The notes beneath the pieces are model-generated. The model ran no database searches, was not told where the DNA came from, and saw nothing but the letters and a program-made list of their open reading frames with translations. From JACKCP01 sp034007295 (GTDB lineage Bacteria > Desulfobacterota > Desulfobacteria > Desulfobacterales > JACKCP01), in assembly GCA_034007295.1 (NCBI GenBank), contig JAVERC010000004.1:1-64000 (forward strand): DNA of 64,000 nt, given 5' to 3'. The stretch's first letter is position 1; every line of letters starts with the position of its first letter. Shown here one piece after another: positions 27,140-35,781 of the stretch. Made by a program: the position numbers and the translations under genes.

Positions 27140-28519
27140 ATGAGTTTATGGGATGCTGTTGATGGACAAAAAAATAGTTCAAGTGAATGTTTTTCTGTTG
27201 TTGATGATTTAGTTAATCGCATCAAAAAAAATAAAGAGGATATTGATGGTGTTTTTAATTATTTTTCAACGAAAATAGATATAACTACCTACACTGGAAC
27301 TAATAAATATTTACAAAATCCTTATAAAGGAATGCAACTGCTATCAGATATAATGGCTTCAGAGGAAAATGGATCAGAGCTTTTGTATTTATATAATGAA
27401 TTTTATGAATTAATTTATAATGATTATATGCTTTTTGCAGAAAAAGATGATTTCCCTGAAGAAGCAAAAATATTTAATAAAATTCAAAAGCTTATATCTT
27501 TTGTTGAGGATATTGTAAAATTTCCTGAAATAAATAAAAAAAAAATAATTGCATTAGGTGGTGGTTTCAGTGCAGGAAAATCATCTTTTTTAAATTCATT
27601 TTTAGGGTTTAAAAGTGATTTGTTGCCAGTAGATACAAGACCAACTACTTCAATACCAACCTATGTTGTTAGTTCAAAAGCAAAAAATAATACAACCTTA
27701 ATAAATTGTTATAATTATGTAGGTAAAAAAACTAAAATTGATCAGGAGGCTTTGACAGCGATATCCCACGAGTTTTATGATATTTTTTCTTTTACTCTCA
27801 CTAAAATAATAAAAAAAATATGTATTGAAAGCAGTGAAATTACTTTTGAAAATTTAGCTTTTTTGGATACCCCAGGATATACCAAATCTCAAAAACAGTT
27901 AGAGGGTGATAATACAGATGAAGAAATTGCAAAAAAACATCTCAAAGCTGCTGACCATATGATATGGTTTATTGATATTGAACAAGGTATCATCCCTGCA
28001 ACGGATATTCAATTTATTCAATCTCTTGAATTTGATGAACCAATTTTATTTATTTTAAATAAGGCTGATAAAAAGCCTATAGAAGAAGTGAAAAAAATTA
28101 AAATTGCTGTTGAGGATACTTTGAAAAGTCAAAATATTTCTTTTGTGGATATTGTAGCATACTCTTCTCATGATAATTTGGAGGTAGCTTCCGATAACAG
28201 AATTGCTGCATACTTGGATAAATTGAATTCATCAAATATAAAAAAAATTAATATAACTAATGAGCTTAAAGAAATATTTGATAAATATGAATTGCACCAT
28301 AGCTTAAAGATAGAAAAATATAAGTCTATCCTGGGAACATTAAATAAAGTAAAGACTCTTGCTTATAAAACCATAAGGCTTATTCCTGAATTTGACGATG
28401 TTCTTGCTCAATCTAAAAAAGATTTTTCAGATAGAAACGATATAAAAGATGAGCTTATTAAGTTAAAAGAAAAGATTTTAAATAAAACTAAAAATATCGA
28501 AGATCAATTGGTAAAATAA
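27140..28519 (+). CDS. Dynamin-like GTPase 2, compact form
   Basis: A dynamin-family GTPase of about 459 residues from the preferred start. I choose the ATG at 27140 (MSLWDAV) over 27128, because a GAGGA site lies at the right distance only for it. A helical N-terminal region of about 135 residues precedes G1 (GGGFSAGKSSFLNSF), G3 is DTPGYTKS and G4 is NKADKKP. Only a short helical segment follows the GTPase domain, without an obvious hydrophobic paddle. It is therefore probably a partner for one of the larger dynamins rather than a full machine. G1 and G4 are nearly identical in style to those of dynamin 1 (FSAGKSS, NKxDKKP). Confidence 0.87.
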   Translation: MSLWDAVDGQKNSSSECFSVVDDLVNRIKKNKEDIDGVFNYFSTKIDITTYTGTNKYLQNPYKGMQLLSDIMASEENGSELLYLYNEFYELIYNDYMLFAEKDDFPEEAKIFNKIQKLISFVEDIVKFPEINKKKIIALGGGFSAGKSSFLNSFLGFKSDLLPVDTRPTTSIPTYVVSSKAKNNTTLINCYNYVGKKTKIDQEALTAISHEFYDIFSFTLTKIIKKICIESSEITFENLAFLDTPGYTKSQKQLEGDNTDEEIAKKHLKAADHMIWFIDIEQGIIPATDIQFIQSLEFDEPILFILNKADKKPIEEVKKIKIAVEDTLKSQNISFVDIVAYSSHDNLEVASDNRIAAYLDKLNSSNIKKINITNELKEIFDKYELHHSLKIEKYKSILGTLNKVKTLAYKTIRLIPEFDDVLAQSKKDFSDRNDIKDELIKLKEKILNKTKNIEDQLVK

Positions 28520-28579
28520 ATACAACTTTGTATTTAAGTAAGGTGTTTAATATTTCTTTTTTTAATGGAGATTATAAAT

Positions 28580-30751
28580 ATGTCTAAGTCTGGACTAGTA
28601 GAAAAATATAAAAATATTGAAATAGTTGCAGAACAAAATAAGGAGATTATTCTTACAAATATTGATACTAGTTTTTTTGAAGAAATTAAAAATTTTGGAG
28701 TTAATTTTGAGGAAAAAATAAGCGATCTTAAAAGACGAGAAAATATATTGCGTATTGGTATCGTCGGCCAAGTTAATGCAGGAAAGTCTTCTTTTTTAAA
28801 TTCTCTTTTTTTTGAAGGTAAATCTATTTTACCTAAAGCTTCAACCCCTATGACAGCAGCTCTTACAATTTTAGAATATTCTGAAAAAAATTATGCTGAG
28901 ATTGAGTTTTATACTAAAGATGACTGGGAAGTCGTAAGAAAAAAAGCAAAGGAATTTAAAGAGTTATTTGATAAGAAAAAAAATGATTATCATAAAGATA
29001 ATATTTATTTACCTGACGAAAAAATTAAAGAAGAAGTCCAATTAAGCTTAGGTGAGGAAGCGGTTGCATTAAATATGTTGCATAAACAGGCTGAATCCTT
29101 ATCTATAGATATAGATAAATATCTTGGAAGAAAAGAAACCATTTTAGATATAAAATCTAAAGATGATTTAATGAACAGGTTGAAGGATTATGTTGGCTCA
29201 GGCGGCAAATTTACACCTTTTACCAGGAATATAAAGATTTTTTTAAATATTTCTGAATTGCAAGGAATTCAGGTTGTTGATACGCCGGGAGTTAATGATC
29301 CAATTATTTCAAGGGGGAGAATAACAGAAAAATTTTTGGCTCAATGTGACTGTGTTTTTTTGTTGAGTTATTCTGGGCAGTTTATGGGAAGTGAAGATGC
29401 ACAGTTTTTGGTTAGTAAGTTACCTAATCAGGGTATTACAAAAATTGTTCTTTTAGGGAGTAAGTTTGATTCAGTTTTAATAGATGAATCAAAAAAATAT
29501 AAAGGGGATTTTTTAGAAACTGTTAAGAATGTTTCATCCAAGCTGAGCAATCAGGCAACGAGTGCTATAGATTCATTGTTAGATGGCGTTTATGATAGTT
29601 CATTATCAAGTAAACTGAAGGATTGTCTTCCACCTAAATATATATCTGCAATTTGTTTTAGTCTTGCCGTAAAAGAATCTGATAATTTGGATGAAACAGA
29701 GAATCATTCTTTGATTAATCTAAAGAAAAGATTCAAAAATTTTGATTTTAATAAAGAAAACCTCTTAGATCTATCTAATATTAATAATATTAAAGAAAAA
29801 GACCTTGAAGCTTTAAAAAATGACAAAAAAAGAATATTAGAAAATAAGATTACTGATATAGCAAAGGGGCATGAAAGAGCATTTAGTGAAATTTGTAAAA
29901 ATTTTTTAAATAAAATTGAAGATGGCTTTTTTGAATTAAAGAATAATGATTTAGAAAAATTAGAAAAAGATTTTAACTCGTTGAATAATTCCATCAATAG
30001 TGCACAATCTCAAATCAATTATTATTTTCAAGATATGGCAAGGGGTGTTAAATGGATTGTAAGTGATCAGATTATTCCTGAGCTACAAAAAATTGGTTCT
30101 ACTTTTAAAAATCTTGAAGTTTATGAGAAGCAAGAAGTTTCACATAGTGAACGTTATGGATTTTTGTGGTTAAAAAAAAGGAATATTTACAAAACTGTCT
30201 CTTATGCAAGGGTTTATGATGCTGCAGACTCAGTTGGCCAATGTGTTGAGAGTATTAATTCCTTTATCAGGAAGAAGTGGAGTAGGTTGTTTGATTTTGA
30301 AAAGGTTGAGCGAGATTTGGGAGCAATAATTTTAAATTATGTTGATGTTTCAAGTGAAAGTTTCAATCCAAATAATATAATTAATTCAGTAAAGAATACA
30401 TTGGCAGATTTTCTTGTTGAACCTTATAATGCAGATTCTGATAAATATGAACAAATAATAGCTAAAAATTTTTCTGATTCAGTTGTTAGTGGTGATAGTG
30501 AAACTTTAAGGTTAAAAGAAATTCTTAGAAAGACAGTTAAGGAGATTGAAGGGGATATAAAAGAAAATATCAATTTCCAGAAGGATAATTTGATTCAGAC
30601 GATAGAAAATAATTCAAATAATTTTTTGGATAATATTATAAAAAATTCTAAAGAATTGGCTGAACAGAAAAAAGAAGAAATTAAAAATAAAAAAGAGATA
30701 ATTCCTAAATATGAAAATTTGATAAATTCTTTAAAAAGCATAGTACTTTAA
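28580..30751 (+). CDS. Dynamin-like GTPase 3, long form
   Basis: A dynamin-family protein of about 723 residues. The ATG at 28580 (MSKSGLVEKYK) has a TGGAG site and is preferred to 28565. Motifs: G1 IVGQVNAGKSSFLNSLF near residue 68 counted from 28565, G3 DTPGVNDPIIS, and a G4 reading SKFD rather than N/TKxD. An insertion of about 100 residues lies between G1 and G3, as in LeoC-like or large bacterial dynamins. The long C-terminal helical part ends in a lysine- and glutamate-rich coiled coil. It differs clearly from the other two in sequence style. The tandem of three suggests a hetero-oligomeric membrane-acting complex. Confidence 0.87.
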   Translation: MSKSGLVEKYKNIEIVAEQNKEIILTNIDTSFFEEIKNFGVNFEEKISDLKRRENILRIGIVGQVNAGKSSFLNSLFFEGKSILPKASTPMTAALTILEYSEKNYAEIEFYTKDDWEVVRKKAKEFKELFDKKKNDYHKDNIYLPDEKIKEEVQLSLGEEAVALNMLHKQAESLSIDIDKYLGRKETILDIKSKDDLMNRLKDYVGSGGKFTPFTRNIKIFLNISELQGIQVVDTPGVNDPIISRGRITEKFLAQCDCVFLLSYSGQFMGSEDAQFLVSKLPNQGITKIVLLGSKFDSVLIDESKKYKGDFLETVKNVSSKLSNQATSAIDSLLDGVYDSSLSSKLKDCLPPKYISAICFSLAVKESDNLDETENHSLINLKKRFKNFDFNKENLLDLSNINNIKEKDLEALKNDKKRILENKITDIAKGHERAFSEICKNFLNKIEDGFFELKNNDLEKLEKDFNSLNNSINSAQSQINYYFQDMARGVKWIVSDQIIPELQKIGSTFKNLEVYEKQEVSHSERYGFLWLKKRNIYKTVSYARVYDAADSVGQCVESINSFIRKKWSRLFDFEKVERDLGAIILNYVDVSSESFNPNNIINSVKNTLADFLVEPYNADSDKYEQIIAKNFSDSVVSGDSETLRLKEILRKTVKEIEGDIKENINFQKDNLIQTIENNSNNFLDNIIKNSKELAEQKKEEIKNKKEIIPKYENLINSLKSIVL

Positions 30752-31029
30752 TTTTTTTAGATCAATTTTATTAAATGAATAAAATAGACAGTCTGAGTAA
30801 GTCTCTTGAAAAAATTGATGTGAAAAAAGCAAGCTGATAAATATATAGTAAATATAATAGCTTTAATTTATTAAGAATTTTAAACTAAAAAAATTAAAAT
30901 ACATAATTTGGGGTTAAATCTCTTTGGAAAATAAGTAATCTTTCTGATAAAATCATTTGACCTTTAAAATCAGGCATAATGATAAAAAAGAGTAATATTA
31001 AATAAAACCTTTTCCAAAGGATTTAACCA

Positions 31030-33345
31030 TTGCAATCAGTAAAAAAAACAGCAGAAGTTTTTATTTTTATCTGCATACTTCTTTCATGTATTATTATTCC
31101 AATAGACTATATGTTTCCGGTATACAGAAGCCTGTGGATAAAAATTGAAATATTTTTTGCTCTGCTTTTCTCATTTGAATACATTATCAGATGGGTTTTT
31201 TCAGAAAATAAACTCAAATACCCCTTTACTTTTTATGCAGTCATAGATCTTATTGCAATTCTTCCTTCACTTCTTTTGTTCAGCACAAATTTTATGATGT
31301 TCAGGCTTTTCAGGATGGCAAGGCTTTTGAGACTTTTAAGGCTTTTAAGATATAATGACTATCTTTACAATTCCTTTAATAATTTTAAAAACAAAATGTC
31401 TGCACTTCGTGATGAGTATCAGCTTGATAACCTTTATAATCTTTTTGTGCTGTGTGTAATTGCTCTTATTGCCGGAGCAAATATTGTTTATTTTACAGAA
31501 ATTGAATTTGCCGATTCAGACGGACCTTTCAGCGATTACTGGAAATCCTACTGGCATATGATAATAGTTCTTATTTCAGGAATTGAGGATAAGGAACCGG
31601 TTTCTTTAGCCGGAAAAGCTGTTGTAACAATTTTTCTTATTGCCGGTATTTGCGTTGTGGGTATGGTAACAGCTGAAATAGTTTCAATTCTTGTGAGAAA
31701 GTTTAACAGAAAAGGAAAAATCCGGTTAAAGCCTTTTAATTCAAAAATGGAAAATCATATTGTTATCCTTGGCTTTAACAAGCACCTTGATTATGTAATA
31801 AGGCAGCTCTACAATGCATTTGGCGGACGATATTATATTCTTGCGGTTTGTACCAATGCAGATGAACTTATGATTTCAATTCCAGTTGTTTACAAAAGGG
31901 TTGTTGCCTTAAAAGGTGAACCTTTAAATCCTGAAATACTTAAAAAAGCAGATATTGATTTGGCAAAAAGGGTAATAGTTCTGTCTCAGAATAAAGATGA
32001 AAAAAATACTGAATCATCTGATCATAACTGCCTTATGAAGGCTATAGCTTTAAATGCTGTAAATAAAAATGTTCCGGTAACTGTTCAGCTTAATCTTTTA
32101 GAATCCATGAAATTTGCAAAAATAATGGCTAATACAGATTTTATTGTAAGCTCTGTTTATTCTGAAAAACTTATAAGCCAGGGGGTTTTAAATCCTGGGG
32201 TAACAGAAATTTACAGGTCTCTTATGACATTTTCGTCTGATTCATGCGAATTTTATAAGGTAAAGGTTCCTGATTTTTTTGGAGAAACAGGTTTTAATGA
32301 AATCCAGAAATATTTTTTTGATGAAGACAATAATATAATTCCTGTTGGTGCTTATAAATACAGAAAAGACAGTGGAAATTATGATTTAATAATTAATCCC
32401 TTTGCAGATAAATTCAGACAAAAATATGGGGTTAATCTTTCAATTGACAATAATGATTATCTTATTTTAATTGCTTATGAAGAACCTGGATTTGACATAG
32501 AAAAAAAATACAATAAAAGTTTAAAAAACCATAAATTCAAATATTTCAGACAGAATAAATTTGTGTGTGTAGATGGTTTTTGTTCTAATTCTTCCTTTAA
32601 AAGTCTTGAAAATAATAATGTTGTTATCTGCAATATTAATTCAAATCTTAAAAGTATTGCAGATGAACTTCTTTATGGAAGCAGGGAAAAGGATTTTAAG
32701 CTTTCCATAATAATTCAGGATGAAAATTTAATGAAAAATAATCCTTCATGGTGTCCTTTTGAACATGAAAATCTAAGGCTTTTTTTTGGTGATCCTGCCA
32801 ATAAAGATGTTCTTGAAAAGGCAGGAATTAAAAACTGCGGTGCAGCAATTATACTTGCAGATCCAAATTACGGAGATTATGCTGATGCACCTTCAACCCT
32901 TACAGCTATGGCAATTGAAAAATTTAATCCTGCAATTCATACAGTAATGGAGCTGATTGATTCTTCAAACAGGGAGTTTATTGATATGAATGTTATAAAT
33001 GAAGCTGTATGTCTTGGAGATATAACAGAAAAGCTTATTGCACAAAATTCATTTAATCCTGGTGTTATTGAAATTTTTGACAATCTTCTTACTTCAGGCA
33101 AGGGTACTCCGGAAATTTTTCTTGTTGAAATTCCTGAAAAGTTTGCAAATAAAACTTTTCATGAGATTTACAAAGCCTCTTTATATGCCCTTCCAAAGTT
33201 TATAATTACAGGTTTTGTTGAAAATAATCAGTATTTTATAAATCCTGGTGAAAAAGATGGAAAGGAAAGGCTTTTGTCTGGAAGAGGGTCAAGGCTTATT
33301 GTTATAGCCCATGATTTTAAGGATATTGTGTTTGATGACTTTTAG
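31030..33345 (+). CDS. Voltage-sensor ion channel with double RCK (TrkA-N) regulatory region
   Basis: A 771-residue six-helix channel. The S4 helix carries six arginines at every third position (R92, R95, R98, R101, R104 and R107), a clear voltage sensor. The pore region at 176-195 reads LISGIEDKEPVSLAGK instead of a TVGYG-type potassium filter. Cytoplasmic RCK halves follow, the first at about 242 (HIVILGFNKHLDYV) and the second from about 530 to 650 (CGAAIILADPNYGDYADAPS). The layout recalls BK-like or CASTOR/POLLUX-like channels. Ion selectivity cannot be assumed. The start is TTG with an AAAGGA site. It lies 278 bases behind the dynamins, with CTT-rich codons like the chromosome, so it is probably not part of that locus. 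Confidence 0.88.
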   Translation: MQSVKKTAEVFIFICILLSCIIIPIDYMFPVYRSLWIKIEIFFALLFSFEYIIRWVFSENKLKYPFTFYAVIDLIAILPSLLLFSTNFMMFRLFRMARLLRLLRLLRYNDYLYNSFNNFKNKMSALRDEYQLDNLYNLFVLCVIALIAGANIVYFTEIEFADSDGPFSDYWKSYWHMIIVLISGIEDKEPVSLAGKAVVTIFLIAGICVVGMVTAEIVSILVRKFNRKGKIRLKPFNSKMENHIVILGFNKHLDYVIRQLYNAFGGRYYILAVCTNADELMISIPVVYKRVVALKGEPLNPEILKKADIDLAKRVIVLSQNKDEKNTESSDHNCLMKAIALNAVNKNVPVTVQLNLLESMKFAKIMANTDFIVSSVYSEKLISQGVLNPGVTEIYRSLMTFSSDSCEFYKVKVPDFFGETGFNEIQKYFFDEDNNIIPVGAYKYRKDSGNYDLIINPFADKFRQKYGVNLSIDNNDYLILIAYEEPGFDIEKKYNKSLKNHKFKYFRQNKFVCVDGFCSNSSFKSLENNNVVICNINSNLKSIADELLYGSREKDFKLSIIIQDENLMKNNPSWCPFEHENLRLFFGDPANKDVLEKAGIKNCGAAIILADPNYGDYADAPSTLTAMAIEKFNPAIHTVMELIDSSNREFIDMNVINEAVCLGDITEKLIAQNSFNPGVIEIFDNLLTSGKGTPEIFLVEIPEKFANKTFHEIYKASLYALPKFIITGFVENNQYFINPGEKDGKERLLSGRGSRLIVIAHDFKDIVFDDF

Positions 33346-33350
33346 ATTTA

Positions 33351-33380
33351 AAAAGACCGGAAATTAATCCGGCCTTTTTT
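33351..33380. terminator. Bidirectional terminator between the channel gene and ald
   Basis: AAAGACCGG and CCGGCCTTT pair with one mismatch around an eight-base loop, followed by a run of six T on the plus strand and preceded by A on the other. It sits between two convergent genes. Confidence 0.75.
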
Positions 33381-33395
33381 CAGACTGATTTTATA

Positions 33396-34508
33396 TTAAA
33401 GAAAGCTGTCAACAGGTGTGTATTCCATGTTAAATGCTTCAGCAACTTCTTTGTAAGTTATTTTGCCGTCAATCATGTTAATTCCAAGCTTGATTGGTTC
33501 GCTGTCTTTAGCTGCCTGTTTCCAGCCTTTGTTTGCAAGCTGAACTGCATAAGGAAGTGTTGCATTTGTAAGAGCCATGGTTGATGTCATTGGAACAGCA
33601 CCAGGCATGTTTGCAACACAATAATGAACTACTCCCTCAACTTCAAAAACAGGATTTCCATGGGTTGTAGGCTTAGATGTGGTAAAGCAGCCGCCCTGGT
33701 CAATTGCAACGTCTACTATAACTGAGCCTTTTTTCATTGTTTTAAGTATTTCTTCGTTAATAAGTTTTGGAGCCTTTGCACCAGGAAGAAGAACTGCTCC
33801 AATAATTGCATCTGCTTCTTTTGCAAGTTCTCTTATTGTTGCTGGTGAACTCATGAGAGGGAAGCAATTTTTTGGCATGATTTCGGAAAGTTTTCTAAGT
33901 CTGTTAAGGTTCATGTCAAGGATATATACTTTTGCTCCAAGTCCTGCTGCCATAAGAGCTGCATTTGTACCAACAATACCGCCGCCTATTACAAGAACGG
34001 TTGCAGGCTTAACACCTGTAACTCCGCCCATTAATACGCCTCTTCCGCCCTGGGCTCTTTCAAGAAATCTTGCTGCTTCCTGGGTTGCCATTCTTCCTGC
34101 AACTTCACTCATTGGGGTAAGAAGAGGGAGGCTTCCGTCAGGGTTTTCAATTGTTTCATAGGCTATTGCAACAGAATTTGTTTTCTGAAATTCCTTTGTA
34201 AGGGATTCATCTGCTGCAAAATGGAAATAGGTAAAAACTATCTGATCTTTTTTGACTAGTGCATATTCAGAGGGCTGAGGTTCTTTAACATGCATTACCA
34301 TGTCTGATGCTTCAAAAACACCTTTTGGAGTATCAACTATTTCTGCTCCGGCTTTTTTGTAGTCTTCATCTGAAAATCCGCTTCCAACACCGGCATTTTT
34401 TTCAACTAATACTTTGTGACCGTTGTTTTTCATGACTTCAGCACCAGCAGGAGTCATTGAGACCCTGTTTTCTTCAGCTTTGATTTCTTTTAGAAGTCCA
34501 ACTATCAT
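33396..34508 (-). CDS. ald: Alanine dehydrogenase
   Basis: A 370-residue L-alanine dehydrogenase, converting alanine to pyruvate and ammonia with NAD. The family start MIVGLLKEIKAEENRVSMTP is intact. The NAD-binding loop is VIGGGIVGTNAALMAAGLG. Also typical are EKNAGVGSGFSDEDY and the C-terminal VANMPGAVPMTSTMALTNA. Full length. Ribosome binding site AGGAGG precedes the ATG. It is a single-gene unit with about 450 bases of non-coding DNA upstream. Confidence 0.96.
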   Translation of the reverse strand: MIVGLLKEIKAEENRVSMTPAGAEVMKNNGHKVLVEKNAGVGSGFSDEDYKKAGAEIVDTPKGVFEASDMVMHVKEPQPSEYALVKKDQIVFTYFHFAADESLTKEFQKTNSVAIAYETIENPDGSLPLLTPMSEVAGRMATQEAARFLERAQGGRGVLMGGVTGVKPATVLVIGGGIVGTNAALMAAGLGAKVYILDMNLNRLRKLSEIMPKNCFPLMSSPATIRELAKEADAIIGAVLLPGAKAPKLINEEILKTMKKGSVIVDVAIDQGGCFTTSKPTTHGNPVFEVEGVVHYCVANMPGAVPMTSTMALTNATLPYAVQLANKGWKQAAKDSEPIKLGINMIDGKITYKEVAEAFNMEYTPVDSFL

Positions 34509-34964
34509 AAAAGACCTCCTTAGTTAGGTTTGTTTTTAATAACTCATGTGAATACTATATTGGATACATGAGCTTGAAAAGAATTAAAATAACACTGTTC
34601 ACTCTGAAAATTTCAAAATTACTGAAATCGCTATATATTTGAATTTATAATAAATTTTACTTTAAAAATAGTGAAGAAATTTAAGCTGTGTTTATAAAAC
34701 AAGAATTTCAAAAAATTTAGGAAATAAAAATGATTTTTTTGATAAAATTATAGCTGATGATTTATTAAAAGTTAATTTTATAGCTATTTATCGATAAATT
34801 AATAAATTTTTTTTACATAGCTAAGGTGTCAAAAAAATAATTGAAATAAAGATAAATAAAAATTGTTTTGTTTTATGGCAACCCAAAAATTTTTATAAAA
34901 ATTGAGTTTTTTATAAGTTCGGAGCAAATATAGATATAAAAAAAATATTAATTTTATTTTTCTG
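34509..34964. other. AT-rich intergenic region upstream of ald
   Basis: About 450 bases of very AT-rich DNA with runs of A and T, for example AAAAATTTTTATAAAAATT near 34887. It must contain the ald promoter, but I cannot fix one with confidence. No open frame, RNA gene or copy of the dispersed repeats was seen. Confidence 0.5.
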
Positions 34965-35243
34965 TTAATTTTTTCTAAAAATACCATTTAAAATAAAAAT
35001 AATTGCTCCAATTATTAATAATAATATATAAATTTGTAAATTAAAGAGTTTGTCAAATCCATTCATAACCAGCTTTGAAGGAAGATCTGAAATCCACATG
35101 GTTTTTTCTTCCCCAAGAAACTCATAAAGATTTATTGTATGAAGATTTGATTCTCTTTGCATAATATCGGATATCATTCCAAATAAAAACATTATTGCAC
35201 CACTAAGACATGATAAACCAGCAAGTACATTCCATTTGTTCAT
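34965..35243 (-). CDS. Small membrane protein of unknown function
   Basis: A 92-residue protein with two predicted transmembrane helices, at about 6-26 (VLAGLSCLSGAIMFLFGMIS) and 68-88 (LQIYILLLIIGAIIFILNGI). The loop between them is polar. I do not recognise the family. Its N terminus (MNKWNVLAGLSCLSGAI) resembles that of the next gene upstream (MNKKTWFFQITGWTCIAGSI), so the two may be distant relatives and are probably transcribed together, 94 bases apart. Confidence 0.55.
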   Translation of the reverse strand: MNKWNVLAGLSCLSGAIMFLFGMISDIMQRESNLHTINLYEFLGEEKTMWISDLPSKLVMNGFDKLFNLQIYILLLIIGAIIFILNGIFRKN

Positions 35244-35337
35244 TATATTCAGCTCATTATTTAAATTTATAAATAGTTTTGAAACTAAAATTTTAGTTTT
35301 TAATTAATTTTTAATATTTTTTTGAAAAATGTATATT

Positions 35338-35766
35338 TTAATGCTTACTAACAATACCATCAAATTCAAAATCTGGAAAATGATAAATTAGTAAACCACT
35401 TTCTGTCACATAAAGCCTGCAAATCCCGTTTTTATGCATATCGTCTAGCTTTTGTTTTGACTCATCAGGGTCTAAACCGCTTTCTTGTGAAAATTCATTG
35501 GGAGTTATTTGACCGCTGTATTTTGTAAGAATATCAAAAATATTTATAGTTTCTTTTTTTTGTTTCTTTTTTTTGTAATAAATATAAGCACAGATTGCAA
35601 GACAAACCCCTGAAATCCCGAGTAAAGCAGCAGGAACATAATAAATCGGGCTGTTAAAAGATTCGCTTGCAAGTAATATATCTGTTCCGGCTAGTGCAAA
35701 TAAAGTAATTGAACCTGCTATGCAGGTCCAGCCGGTTATTTGAAAAAACCAGGTTTTTTTATTCAT
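35338..35766 (-). CDS. Membrane protein with C-terminal winged-helix-like domain
   Basis: A 142-residue protein: two transmembrane helices (about 9-29 and 42-63), a lysine-rich stretch (YYKKKKQKKE), then a soluble domain (INIFDILTKYSGQITPNEFS and DPDESKQKLDDMHKNGICRL) that looks like a small winged-helix fold of the kind found at the ends of bacterial membrane proteins. No definite family. It is 15 bases upstream of the recD2 stop and on the same strand, so may be read through from it. Confidence 0.6.
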   Translation of the reverse strand: MNKKTWFFQITGWTCIAGSITLFALAGTDILLASESFNSPIYYVPAALLGISGVCLAICAYIYYKKKKQKKETINIFDILTKYSGQITPNEFSQESGLDPDESKQKLDDMHKNGICRLYVTESGLLIYHFPDFEFDGIVSKH

Positions 35767-35781
35767 ATATATTCCCTTATA

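Noticed and set aside
30752..33345. Ion channel as fifth member of the dynamin locus
   Set aside because: It is separated by 278 bases, has its own start signal and terminator, and has codon use like the chromosome, so a link is not supported.
34509..34964. Riboswitch or small RNA upstream of ald
   Set aside because: The region is AT-rich with only simple A/T palindromes. No recognisable aptamer such as a glycine or alanine type could be drawn.
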